Positions 34,141 through 45,596 of a stretch of DNA of 64,000 bases are shown piece by piece. Made by a program: the position numbers and the translations under genes. Every line of letters starts with the position of its first letter. Positions within the stretch are counted from its first letter, which is position 1. The notes beneath the pieces are model-generated. The model did no database searches and was not told the origin of the DNA. It saw only the letters and a list, made by a program, of their open reading frames with translations. Source of the stretch: Isoetes taiwanensis (taxonomy: Eukaryota > Streptophyta > Lycopodiopsida > Isoetales > Isoetaceae); contig JAJEKV010000109.1 of NCBI GenBank assembly GCA_021234155.1, forward strand, positions 1,024,252 to 1,088,251, written 5' to 3'.

Positions 34141-35380
34141 CGATCTGCCCCTACAACAGGCATGTCCTTTCTTCCCCCGCGTTTTAAGTCGTCATGTTGT
34201 CTTCCTTTTTCCATTCTTCAAATTTCATTTCTTGCTTTGTTGTGTCATTGTTAGTCTGAGAATGATCCAGAAAAAATTGTCATTTGACGTCCGATTCTGG
34301 GTTTCTATGCATTGTTGTGTAGAAGGAAATGTCAAATGGCAAATGGCAGGCTCCGAAGGTACAAATCGTTTGGAGATATGCTTTTATATTGCATCTTTTC
34401 AAAACATTTTATTACTATCAGGCTAGGCACAAGATGCCTAGCTTGAAAAGACAGATGAGTTCTCCCGAGAAAAATCTCATTCTTTGGAATGCCACATTGC
34501 AACTTGTGCACAGCATGGCAAGTTGGAATAAACACTAAGTTTTCGAACACATGCATTTGAAGATATGAATTTCAAGCAGCAAGCAAGGTCTCGAATAGAC
34601 CTTAAATGCAATTCCAGGGGTCGAATGTAAGTATGCCAGCATCCTCAGGACATTGTTTTACTTGAAACGATAACGGATAATTTTTAGAGTATGTATCAAT
34701 CTTATTGTTGCTTGTTGCATGTCCTGAAATAAGAGGAACCCTTGAAACAAATAAGTAGAAGATATTGTTGTGGTGAATATACAATCATAGGATCTACCAT
34801 GCGGCCTTGTGTGTTTGTTCATAGCTTAGATATTCTTCAACTTGGATCTTCAGCTTGTGTGCGTAGATCTGTTATATCAATATTCCAGCATTGTAACCAA
34901 ACTAAATACAAATGCATGTGATTTCTATTGCTAAATTATCCATTGAAATTTAGTTTACACCCTTAGAAAGATGCCGCTTGAGAATATATGATTTTTTGTA
35001 AAAAAATTTATCACTACTCAAAAGGTAACATTGTGTCAATGAGAGTGCTATTTTGCAATATCACATTTGTTGAACCCACCTCAAAATCAAAATCAAATTC
35101 GAGGTTTCATAGAAAAAGAAAAGTCGAGAAATGCAAATGTCTCTACATAATGATTGACTTAAAGTTGTAGACTCAATAACCAAAACATAAACAATTTCCA
35201 TGCAATGGCTCAAAAATATAACCAATTATGTACACTAATTTTTAGATATTAACTCAAACTCAATGGAAAAAAACATTGCCACTCTTATGCCACTTTTGCC
35301 CAAAAGGGGATGAGACATCTGTATACATGTTATTTTTATAAGAGATTAATAATATCTGACAATTGGGAGAATCGAAGGGT
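34141..35380. other. Unassigned non-coding DNA
   Basis: AT-rich sequence; several short frames on both strands near 34230-34560, none with a recognisable domain. Confidence 0.4.
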
Positions 35381-35389
35381 ATCTTAATG

Positions 35390-35765
35390 AAATCCCATGG
35401 TATCTCTAGGGAATCTCAGAGAGTCTTGGAAAATCTTAGGCGAATTTCAGACGATCTTAAAAAACTTAAAGGGAATATTAAGCAAATCTTGCAAAATCTA
35501 TATAATCGTATGGAATCTTAGGAAATTTATACTGTGTTGGAGAATCTTAAGGGAATCCTGGATAGGAAATCTTTATACAAGCTTTGAGAGTCGAGAGGAA
35601 TCTTGATAAAATCTTGGAGAATCTAGGGAAATCTTTATAGAATCTACGGAAATCTTGAAGAATCTACATAGAATATCGCAGAATCTAAAGGAACCTTGGA
35701 ATAATCTTCAGAAATCTAGGGGAATATTTGTAGAATGTTAAGAATCTAGGGGAATCTTTCACGCT
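35390..35765 (+). repeat. Decayed array of GAATCT units
   Basis: About 375 bases are filled by short variable units around GGAATCTTGG, AGAATCTAGG and AAATCTTTAT at roughly 12-20 base spacing. It reads as an old minisatellite; the small ORF at 35397-35606 is a by-product. Confidence 0.6.
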
Positions 35766-36170
35766 GGGCGTGTTTTAGAGGGTCGGCTTCATGCAGCTAT
35801 GGTACAAACATACTGCTTTGAGTTTGGATGTACAAACAGCAAATGCTGTAAATGATTGTGCTATGGTACCTGATGAAAATACTGAGCTTCAAGATGAAGT
35901 TCCGGAGGAGGTCTTGGCAAAGGACCAAGCCAAAAAAAGGAAATGGAGGAGTCCGTTGACATTCTGTTGTAATATCGTGTAGTCGAAAGATCTTTTGGTG
36001 AATGTCTTTGGATTAGATGTCTTCCCCGAAAATGAAGAATTTAACCGCTTGGGTATGGGGCGGTGGCATTTGAGATGTGCACACCCACGGCAAAAAGAGC
36101 GATCCGTGATCTTTGAATCAACCTAACTTGCCAAACATATGTAGTGAGTATCAAATGTTTACGATAATAT
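35766..36170. other. Unassigned DNA
   Basis: A plus frame at 35791-35982 (EVPEEVLAKDQAKKRKW) has coding-like composition but no known domain. Nothing else is seen. Confidence 0.3.
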
Positions 36171-37080
36171 TTATTTTTTTAAGTATTCTTGGTTCCAAAT
36201 TGCAATGACATTTCTTTGTTTGTTTAGGCACACTAAGCGGTCCCAAAAGTCTGCTTGAAATGCAAAAATGCCTTTAAGTGGAACATACAGTGCATCCGTC
36301 ATTCTTAGTAGTAAGGATGTCTTAGAAATTTTCTCATTTTTTGGGCTTAAAGTTGTAGCTTCGGTTTGGAACATCTGAAAAACTTTGTCTATTGCACGGA
36401 ATCAAAAGAAGCTAATGGAGAAATTCATCACGTGATGATGACCTGTAGGGATCTTGTGGGCATCATAAATCATAAAGCGGACCATGATTTAAATCTAAAT
36501 GCATGGCTTTGCTCCATTCATTTTCCTAGAATTGTTCATGGCTTCCTTTGTAACGTGTTGGCTCATCAAAGATCACATTCTTTGTAGAAGGCAATGTATA
36601 AGGAAGTTTTTTTCGGATCTTGATTCTAAGTATGCATGCATCTTATCTATAACCTTTTTAGGTCTAGTAGACCTTCTGAAGGGAACTGCAATCAGGTCTT
36701 CATTATCATCTAGATCTGTTTCCTCAGGCACCTAGGTCCGCTGCATCATCAATGGTTGTGTCAGGTGCACGTTGTGATGCATTAGAAAGGGTGTCGTTAT
36801 TGTATGGTGCATCATGTGCCTCTTCATTTTCTTCATCTTGTGATTCATATCATTCAATTATGGAGATGCATCTTTTTAACACAAATGTGTATTTATCAAA
36901 TTTTACAGTTCTTCTGACAATGATATTTTTTGTGAGTGGGACGTACTGTTCCTCTGATACCATTGTCAGATTCTACAAACATGTAGGTCCTCAAGGTCTT
37001 TCCTTTTGGCTCAGATGGGCAACATTCAATTTGTGAGTTATTATCGTATTTGGATGAATTGGGCATGGAAATAGCATTCC
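36171..37080 (-). pseudogene. Possible Ty1/copia pol remnant
   Basis: On the minus strand a piece near 36950-36900 reads IIVRRTVKFDKYTFV, like the copia integrase tail (SRDVVFDE). Acidic linker text follows, then FRRSTRPKKVIDKMHAY near 36680-36630, like the RRS.R linker before the copia RT. Frames are broken and no catalytic motif survives, so the family call is tentative. Confidence 0.35.
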
Positions 37081-37106
37081 ACTGATATGTTTGAGTCCAG
37101 TTTTTT

Positions 37107-37259
37107 GGGTTGCCCCTAAGGGGAAAACCCTCATCCATGTGGGTTTGTGGCATATTCCAAGTATATGTCAGTATATGCTCGAAAACATGACTTTCAAGTG
37201 TGATATAAGCCATTTCACTCTCGGGTCACGGAGGGCAACCCTCCGTGCGCAGCACCTTG
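37107..37259 (+). mobile_element. Short complete copy (E3) of the hairpin-ended repeat
   Basis: This copy has both ends about 150 bases apart: the 5' hairpin (arms GGGTTGCCCC and GGGGAAAACCC) at 37107-37130 and the 3' double hairpin with CTTG at 37230-37259. It defines the minimal element. There is no ORF. GC-rich 3' hairpins recall Helitrons, but the ends are not a canonical TC...CTRR, so the class is open. Confidence 0.55.
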
Positions 37260-37269
37260 TTTTGTTTTT

Positions 37270-38230
37270 CCCTTTGAAGGACGAAAGTTTTATTAATCAA
37301 AAGCAAAGTACGCGAAAACAATATTCTTCTTGTAGTACAAGCATAGACATATGCCATCGGGACTAGAGCCTCGAGCATAATGCACTTGCCCCAAAAGAGA
37401 AGCCTAAGGATATGAATTAATCTGGAGATACTAGATCCAAATATGATCCCTGACCTCTGCCTCAATGGGAGAGCACTTATAAGCCATCACTATTTTGGTT
37501 TGGGCACGAGACACAAGACCATGGGGAGAAGAATAAATGCCTTGAGAAAAATATAAAGTCTCCATCGTTCAAATGGACCACAAAAGCCAACGAGAACCAA
37601 GATGAAATGTCTTCTTCTTAACTAAGGGCCACCTATCAGGGTAGAATGCTAGAAGACTGTGTTAACCATCCAAGACACTACAAAATAAATTCTGCAACTA
37701 AGTCCATATTATTTGGACCTTAGGACATACAAACAAGCAGTGTTCAAGTGATTCAATCTTCGCAATGCAAATTGGACATAATACAGAGACTTGAGAATCA
37801 CATTGATGACGGAATGCATTGACATGCAAACACCCGTGAATGATCTACTACGAAAGCATCTAAAACCTTGGGATGGAGCATTTAATCCCAAACTCAACGC
37901 CATATACGAGACCATCTGGAGCTGCCATCTAACTGACATGTGGAATCTGCAGCTGCCATCTAACTGACACTGGTAGGGCACTCGATGCTTGAAGAAGACG
38001 ATACACAGACTTGACAAAGTTCTTGCCTCTATGAATTGACTCATTGCAAGTCCATGGAGTCCTTTCCATGACACCCACCATCACAAGAAGTGGCAAAGTC
38101 TCTGCTATCTTCTCCTAAAGTAACATATCCCACCTAGACAGAAGGTACCTAGTCTGAAACTCATTCCATGACATAAGATGGCCATCTTATACCAAGCCTG
38201 GATTGCCTACTTGGATCCATCATCGTTGTG
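37270..38230 (-). pseudogene. LINE remnant with zf-RVT domain
   Basis: Reading the minus strand from about 37800 gives LCPICIAKIESLEHCLFVCP, the zinc-binding domain (zf-RVT, C..C...H....C) that follows the RT of plant L1-like LINEs, then KVQIIW. Upstream pieces (38070-37800) would be the linker after RT. Several stops and shifts are present. A 19-base piece (AGCTGCCATCTAACTGACA) is duplicated at 37920-37938 and 37951-37969. Confidence 0.55.
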
Positions 38231-39314
38231 TAAGAGGATGCACTAATTTTGGGGGGAGGGGGAGAGAAGGGGGGAGGGGGGATCGGCCCTAAAATCCGAG
38301 CGTTTTCGACCTAGGTCGGAGTCGGCCTAATCCGACCCAAGGTCGGATGGGTCTTAAAAGGCCAAACCCCTCCCTCCTCCTCCCCCCTTTCTGTCTTGCA
38401 TCCCATAGGCATTGAAACAACCAGAACATAGCATTTTGGACTAGATTCAGCATCCAAATCCCTTCCTGAGTCTTTCTACTCTCTGTTTCAATCGATGTAA
38501 GGCCAAGACATGGCCCAATCGAGCTCCAAGTAAGCTTGTGCCACAATTTTTTTCGATTCTAGGATTGAAGACTAATCTATGATGCCAGAACAACCGATTT
38601 TGAGGTCAGTCTTGCACTGTTCTATTGTATTATGTCAAATTCCAGTAGCGATTAGCAATTATTAGGTCACTGATTATATTAGGTCACTGATTGCAGTAGC
38701 GATTGAGTCATTATTTATATGTTTATGTTAAGTTTTAAAGTTTTATTCTATTGCTTACATAGGAGGTTAATGCATCTCCTTAGCAAGAGAGAACTTTAGA
38801 TTTGCTGGAGTAATAAACCCACCCAGCAATAGCACTGTTATCACAACACTGCCTGCTTCTTATTAACCATCGCTATTGCAAGCTTCTTATTTGCTTGGGC
38901 CGGTGCATAATTTTGGAAGATGCGGGTTCAGTGAGTTGCAGACAACAATTGAGCTATGGATTTTTTATTCTCCAACACTACATTGCTTTTATTTCTTAGA
39001 CTCTTGGGATGCTTGAGTTTATTCAACTTGGTTTGAGAATTTATAGGCTCTGTTTTGTTGTTCTCCAGCCTCAATCTTTCTTACAATTTTCAACGTTAAG
39101 TTCTCTTGCTACTATTGTCAGGACTCCACTGTCCAGATTCACTGTTTATAGAAGTAGAGATGTATTGTTTATGCATTATCTGCAGGAAAAGAGAAAGTTT
39201 GAATTTTGGCAGAATAGGTCGGCAGGTCGGCTAGGTCGGTGGGTAGGCCCAACTATGGGGGAAGGGGTGTGTATCGATAGAGCTGGCGGTAGTGGTATCC
39301 ACCATCATGGCATA
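38231..39314. other. Unassigned DNA with a G-rich run
   Basis: The run at about 38251-38283 is a string of G blocks that could form a G-quadruplex. It is followed by GGTCGGA/TCCGACC inverted motifs near 38310-38350. No gene is recognised up to the LTR. Confidence 0.45.
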
Positions 39315-40725
39315 TGTGACGTTTCCCAGAAATATACGCCATATATACGTATATTTTTGGGCCATGTCACCGTACAAGTCTACCATTTATAGCCTTGTAC
39401 ACCATAGTAGGTGGAAAAGGGAGCATGGCTAAGTTATTTACATAACTTAGTCAACCTTAGGCTTAAGGCTATTTCCACATGGCCTTACCCTATGGGGCAC
39501 CCGCCACATGGAAGCAGCCAATTGGAGCCACATGGCAGTGACATGGAACTCTAACCTATAAGTACCCTAACCCTAGGCCACTTTTTGGCTCCACCTACCT
39601 TGAGACATGTTCTTCACTCAGAACTCTGTTTCGAACACCGTTCATTGCTGCTTAGCTCAGATCGACAACCCCAAGGCAATGCGCTCATCAAAAGGAGGAG
39701 GAACTACTCGACTCGTCAACAAGTCATGGAGACCCCAGGAGTGGAAGTTCGTCCGGAGCAGGTATTCAGAGTAGCCTCATAGGTATATGATTATGTTGAT
39801 GTACGATGTTGGTTGATCTTATGTTTGCACCTCTTGTGTATTGGGAAGGGGGGTAGAGACCTAGTGGCCATTATTTAGATGATGTTCCTACTTTAGACCC
39901 CTTAGTTCCTATTATTATGCGGCCTATGCATAGGAACCTACCCCATCTACGGGGGCTATGAAGTGACTTAGCACCATATAACGAGGGTCACTTCATGTGG
40001 GCAGGGTATGGGTCCGACACTTGTTGGGTCAATGGCGTCACCCTGACTCTCAAGAGTTGCAGATGTTGGCCTGGCTCTTGTTTTGGAGAGTTCAGTCGGG
40101 TACGAATCGTGTATCGCCATGATTCTCTAGTTGTCCATAGAGACACTAGACCTCGGAAAGGGGAGATGCAATTCTTTCTACCTCATTGGACCGGGGAGAA
40201 ACAACCCGGAGTAGTCTCGATTGGTGATACCATGAGACTACGTATTTGGCAGGTTATAGTCACGCAAGAGCCCGATCTAGCCAGTCTGCAAAGTATGCAC
40301 AGGAGGGGCGGATGGAGTGGTCAACCCCAGCCATTGTCTATAGCCAGCCCCACCATTGTCATATCTCGCTCTGCTCTATCTTGAGGCCCAGCTGTCAATC
40401 TACTTCCTGTACGAGTCTGAGCCTGGGTAGGAGCTCATATGTTTTATGGCATATTGATATCTTTGACGTATCTATAGTTGTACGGATGTGCTACCCTTCG
40501 AGGTAGTTGGATATATTGTTATTGCTAGTGCTGACGTTATGTTATGCTTCCTTTGTTATAGGAGCCGATAGGGGAAGGGCACGCAAGACACCTTCGTGTC
40601 CTCTGCCCGCACCAGAGATATCTTGGGTGTGGGATAGACGGGGGGCTCATGCGGCCGGAGGGCTGGATGGGGGATTTCCTAAGAGATGTATAACAGACAT
40701 CGTATATTTGGTGGGGAGCGTCACA
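39315..40725 (+). repeat. 5' LTR
   Basis: Begins TGTGACG and ends CGTCACA, a perfect short terminal inverted repeat. It is directly followed by the PBS. Much of it aligns with 49265-50541. Compared with that copy it lacks about 140 bases near 39783 and about 90 near 39990, and it has an extra piece near 39395. A TATA-like TATAAGT lies at 39557-39563. Confidence 0.85.
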
Positions 40726-40736
40726 ATTGGTAGCAA

Positions 40737-40748
40737 TGGTATCAGAGC
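40737..40748 (+). promoter_or_regulatory. Primer-binding site (tRNA-iMet type)
   Basis: TGGTATCAGAGC, the exact complement of the plant initiator tRNA-Met 3' end, 11 bases after the LTR. It fixes the plus orientation. Confidence 0.88.
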
Positions 40749-41431
<683 letters not shown>

Positions 41432-41484
41432 GGAGATTAGGTAAAAGGGATTAGGTAAAAGGGATTAGCAAGGATAAGAATGGG

Positions 41485-42060
41485 CAGTATATATGGATTG
41501 AGATAACTGGATCGCCAACATCATATTATTTAGCAATCTGTTACTTTGCACCAAGGCATATGAAGGTTTATGTTGAAACGGAGCATCCCAAGAAAATTTG
41601 TTCTTTGAATTAGAAACAGATATAATGCACTTTGAGAGTAAAGGGAAGTGATCATTGCCGTGACTTTAATGGTAGAACGGGGAATGCGCAAGCATCGGTA
41701 TATCTTGATTTGAAAGATCCTCTTTGGCTGGATCAAATGGATAATGACGAAGTTACAAGCTGGTGGTTGGGCCAGAAATTCGATGGATAATATTGTCACA
41801 AGGACCGGGCGACAACCCTTACTGCGTGTTGTAGCACGCTTGCTTATCCTGTAATGGCCTAGCTCGCTTTCCGGGCACTATGCATACCACATGTCGCTCC
41901 CGAGCACCTTTGGGATTATGTGATCATGGGAGATCACACTCTAGACCGAATAATAGATTTCAAGATTGGGGACGAACAATTAGAATCCGACCATTGTCCA
42001 ATGACGATCATGATCCCGCTTAAGAGAATGGAGAGCGCCCGTACTAGGATAACCCATGAA
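41485..42060 (+). pseudogene. LINE 1 endonuclease, C-terminal part
   Basis: Pieces read QYIWIEITGSPTSYYLAICYF, DFNGRTG (about 41662) and ESDHCPMTIM (about 41990), the GDFN and SDH motifs of APE-type LINE endonucleases, which nick target DNA to prime reverse transcription. Frameshifts and stops separate the pieces. Confidence 0.7.
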
Positions 42061-42439
42061 TACTATATGCGCCCGCTTTGATGATAAATTATCAAGCAAA
42101 AGTGGAAGACATGTTACAATCCTTTGTATGGGATGATGATGTAACCATAGCTAGCCAACAGTTGCACGATCATATATTCTTGTCTTTGCCAAGGAGGTTT
42201 TTACCTCCAAGCGTGCCCAGAAAGGCCTTCCTTGTAAGTCATGGTATGATCAGACCTGTTATGCAGCAAAGATGGCATGGAAAAGGAGCCCATTGCATCT
42301 TAAAGATACAAGGCGGAAAGAATATAGAGCAATAATAAGACAAAAGAAGCGGCATTTTATCAAGTCTAGGCAAGAGGAGCTATGTCGAGGTATGTGTCGA
42401 ACCAAAAACTTTTTGGAACATGCTTAAAAAAAAGACATA

Positions 42440-43336
42440 ATGAATTTAGTCTCTCAAACAGAGGTTTTATGGAAACATGTATATACCCTGTATCATCACC
42501 CACCTTTAACTAATGATATCGGGCAGCCCATAAGAGCAAATTTGTTAATTACAGAAGAGGATGTTTCATCAGGGATCTCTCGCCTAGCAAACGGTAAAGC
42601 TAGAGACATACAAGGTCTATGTGCTGAGCATCTAAAATGGGCTGGCCCGCGAATTTATCACATTGTGGCTGAACTGCTGACAAAAGTCCTTAAGCTTGGA
42701 TTTCCCTTATCCTGGCAAGTAAATCGGGTGGTACCTGTGCATAAAGATGGTTCTACCAATGAGATTGGGAATTATAGGACCATTCTAGTGAGTGGTCTGT
42801 TGCCAAAACTTTTAGCATCTATCCTGGAAACCAAAATAAGTATGTGGGCCGAGTCTAATGATAAAAGGGCCGAGACGCAAGCAGGGTTCAGATCAGGGCG
42901 ATCTACTGTGGATCACCTATTGATTCTGAAAGCAATTTTTGACACTGTGAAAGGGACGAAGAAACCAGCATATGTGGCCTTTGTTGATTTTAGAAAGGCC
43001 TTTGACAGGGTACCGAGGTCCCATTTGTGGGCCACATTGGAGAGACTTAATGTTCCACAGCAGTTGAAAGAAGCAGTGCAGGTCCTATATGAAAAAGTTT
43101 TGGTACAGTTATCACCGCCTATGTCATTAGAAAAAGGGGAATATGTTGACAGTAATATTGGAGTTAAACAAGGCTGCCCGATGTCTCCTACCTTGTTTGG
43201 GTTATTTATAGATGGCCTTGAAGCATGGTTACACGATAATTGCCATGGTGGTACTGAACTTCATGGTTTTGTGATACAGTTGTTGATGTATGCAGATGAT
43301 ATGGTTATTTTTGCCCGCTCACCAGAATGCATGTAA
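42440..43336 (+). pseudogene. LINE 1 reverse transcriptase
   Basis: An open frame of 298 residues carries the RT motifs in order: NYRTILVSGLLPKLLA, QAGFRSGRSTVDHLL, FVDFRKAFDRVPR (catalytic Asp), GVKQGCPMSPTLFGLFIDG and MYADDMVIFA (catalytic YADD). It is closed by an in-frame TAA at 43334-43336; the same frame continues afterwards (HLDGLAHFCDSTGMQVNLEK), so this is a nonsense change rather than the real end. The catalytic residues remain, but the ORF is broken. Confidence 0.88.
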
Positions 43337-43455
43337 CGTCATTTAGATGGGCTCGCCCACTTTTGTGACTCAACTGGGATGCAAGTGAACTTGGAAAAAA
43401 CAAGCGTCATGACAGTTGGCACACTTAAACAAGAAAGTTCTTTTAGATATAAGGA

Positions 43456-43687
43456 AGGAAGGAAGGAAGTTTATTTTAACGTCCACGGAGGCCAGAGGCC
43501 TATGAGACAGTACATCACAGAGAAACAGCAAAAAGCCAAAAACCCCAACACCAAAAACAAACAATGTAACTGTACAGTAGAACCCTACTACCGGGATGAA
43601 AAAACCCCCACTTGGGAGGAAAAACCCTAATAGTAGGCTCAAAAATACCATGCCCCCGAAGAGCAAGTCTGACGGCCGAAATCTGCA
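43456..43687 (-). mobile_element. SINE-like insertion inside LINE 1
   Basis: About 232 bases interrupt the LINE 1 frame between RYK and DNLVSTCDSYRYLG. The flanks GATATAAGGA (43446-43455) and GATGTAAAGGA (43688-43698) look like a target-site duplication. On the minus strand it ends with the hairpin AGGCC-TCT-GGCCT, then AAAATAAAC and a TTCC repeat. This resembles the 3' tail of both LINEs, while its body does not. That is the arrangement of a SINE moved by a partner LINE. Confidence 0.65.
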
Positions 43688-43699
43688 GGATGTAAAGGA

Positions 43700-44600
43700 C
43701 AATCTGGTAAGCACATGTGATTCTTACAGATACCTGGGGTTGATTTTCCATAGGAATCACAGGTGGAATGCATGCATTAATCAGTGAATTGATGGGGGGC
43801 ATAAGGCTCTTTATGGCATGCAAAGTTTATGTAGAGAAGCTCATTTGTGGGCTTGGACACGTTAAAAGAGGTTGTTTGATTCTTTGGTGCAAAGTGTTGT
43901 ACTATATGGCTGTGAGGTTTGGGGGCCGAGCCTCCCAATGGGTTTGTGGGAAGATATGGAGCCGATTTTAAAGAAATTTATAAGGCTAGAATTGGGGGTG
44001 AAGGCCCAGACTCCCTACCCGATGATGTTGACAGATTGCGGTCTTCTACGTTAGAAGGAGAAGCCATCTTGAGAGGTGCATTAAGCTATATGAAAAAAAA
44101 AATTAATATGGATGAGAACCGACTTCCTTATAAAGCATTTCTAGCCAAAGAAAGATAAAGGTTGGTTACGTGATGCAACAAGATGGCTTGGGAGATGGGA
44201 TATTCAATGGAGTGAAGCAATACTAATTGAGAAAAATCTGAGGCAATGGCTTTACGCTAAGATTCAAAAGAAGATGTGGTCACAACCAAAAACGAAAATG
44301 ATATTATACAGGCAACATATGAATCCTAGTTTGGAAGCTGCCAGGTATTTGGAAGATAATATCTCAATAAAAAAAGACATGTGATTGGTAGAATCCGCCT
44401 TAGCTCACACCATTTGGGTGTTGAAACTGGACGTTGGGGGCATATCATACCAAGAACAGAAAGATATTGTAAAGTGTGTGGTGAGGAGCAGGTAGAAGAT
44501 GAATCCCATGCATTACTCAGATATAGTGCATATCACTTATTACGAGAACATCATGGGATACACTCTGATAATCTTCAGACCTTTTTTCCTTAGGAGGAGA
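43700..44600 (+). pseudogene. LINE 1 C-terminal region with broken zinc motif
   Basis: The frame resumes with YRYLGLIFHRNHRW, then VLYGCEVWG and RLSSHHLGVETGRWG. Near 44470-44535 it reads CKVCGEEQVEDESHALLRY, equivalent to the CX2C...H...C motif of LINE 2, but the last Cys is Tyr here. Stops and shifts are frequent. Confidence 0.7.
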
Positions 44601-44762
44601 GAAAATTGGGGCATATTTAGTAGATCTATTGCAACATAGAGAGATTTGTTTAAAGAGATTGAACTATATTTTAGAAGATGATGATAAGCTGAGTGAGAGT
44701 GACGAGCAAGATGAGGAATCTGAGACTCATCTGCTCTTCTATGATTATGAGTAATTTTCATG

Positions 44763-44790
44763 TCTTTAGGCCTTTGAGGCCTCCCAAAGA
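44763..44790 (+). other. 3'-terminal hairpin of LINE 1
   Basis: Outer stem TCTTT/AAAGA encloses inner stem AGGCCT-TTG-AGGCCT. The equivalent structure in LINE 2 is at 48871-48899. Such hairpins are recognised by the RT in some LINE families. Confidence 0.65.
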
Positions 44791-44835
44791 TTAATACACT
44801 ACACTTCTTCTTCTCTGTGAAAACATGCGCTTGTG

Positions 44836-45569
44836 ATGGCGAAACCTAAAAAAGATGTGGAGAAGTCTGGTGGTCCCAAGAGTGGTTCTGCTACTGTAGC
44901 TGCGTCCAAATCAGATGTGAGCCCCAAGGAAGGAAGGAATGATAAAAAATCTGGAAAACTTGGGTCTGCAGGGTCGGAATCAGATGAAAAGCATGGGTCT
45001 GCTGCAATCCGAGTTTGAGCAATTTAAGCATGATATGAGTAATAAAGCTCCAGAAGCTGCAAGCAGGCCGCATGATATCTCTGAAATTAAAGATCAGTTT
45101 GAAACTTACAGGGAAGAACAAGAAAAGAAAGCATATGATGTATCGGAAATAAAAAATCAGTTTGAAGCCTACAGGGAAGAACAAGAAAAGAAGGCAAGGG
45201 CACTGAATATTCGTATACTTGGCATGCCGGAGGTTGCTAAAGAGATATACTAAGCAAGTCGTTGAAAATTTCCTTGAAGAGAAATTGCAGATTGAGAATG
45301 CAGGAATCATGGAAGCCTTTCGCATTGGAAAAGCGAATAACAATGGCAGGCATATTATTGTGAAATTCAGTAACCGGGAAAACAAATTGCAAGTGCTTAG
45401 GAAACGTGCAATTTTGAAAGGTACTTCAGTGTTCATCAATGAGGATCTAACTAAAGCGCAGTTGGAAGAGCATAAAGTGCAGATACAAATAATGAAAGAA
45501 GCAAAACAGAATGGGCAAAGGGTGCGCTGGCGACGAGGTAAGATAATGGTAGATACTGCTGAGGCATAG
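44836..45569 (+). pseudogene. LINE 2 ORF1 (L1-type nucleic-acid-binding protein)
   Basis: Three overlapping frames give a Lys/Ser-rich head (MAKPKKDVEKSGG), a coiled-coil with a 24-residue tandem duplication (EIKDQFETYREEQEKKA, then EIKNQFEAYREEQEKKA), and an RRM-like plus C-terminal part. The last part includes LNIRILGMPE, FRIGKANNNGRHIIVKF and INEDLTKAQLEEHKVQIQ. This layout is that of L1 ORF1p, the RNA chaperone of the LINE particle. Frameshifts lie near 45010 and 45240. Confidence 0.75.
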
Positions 45570-45596
45570 GTAGTCGAGACCACCAGGATCCGGGTC

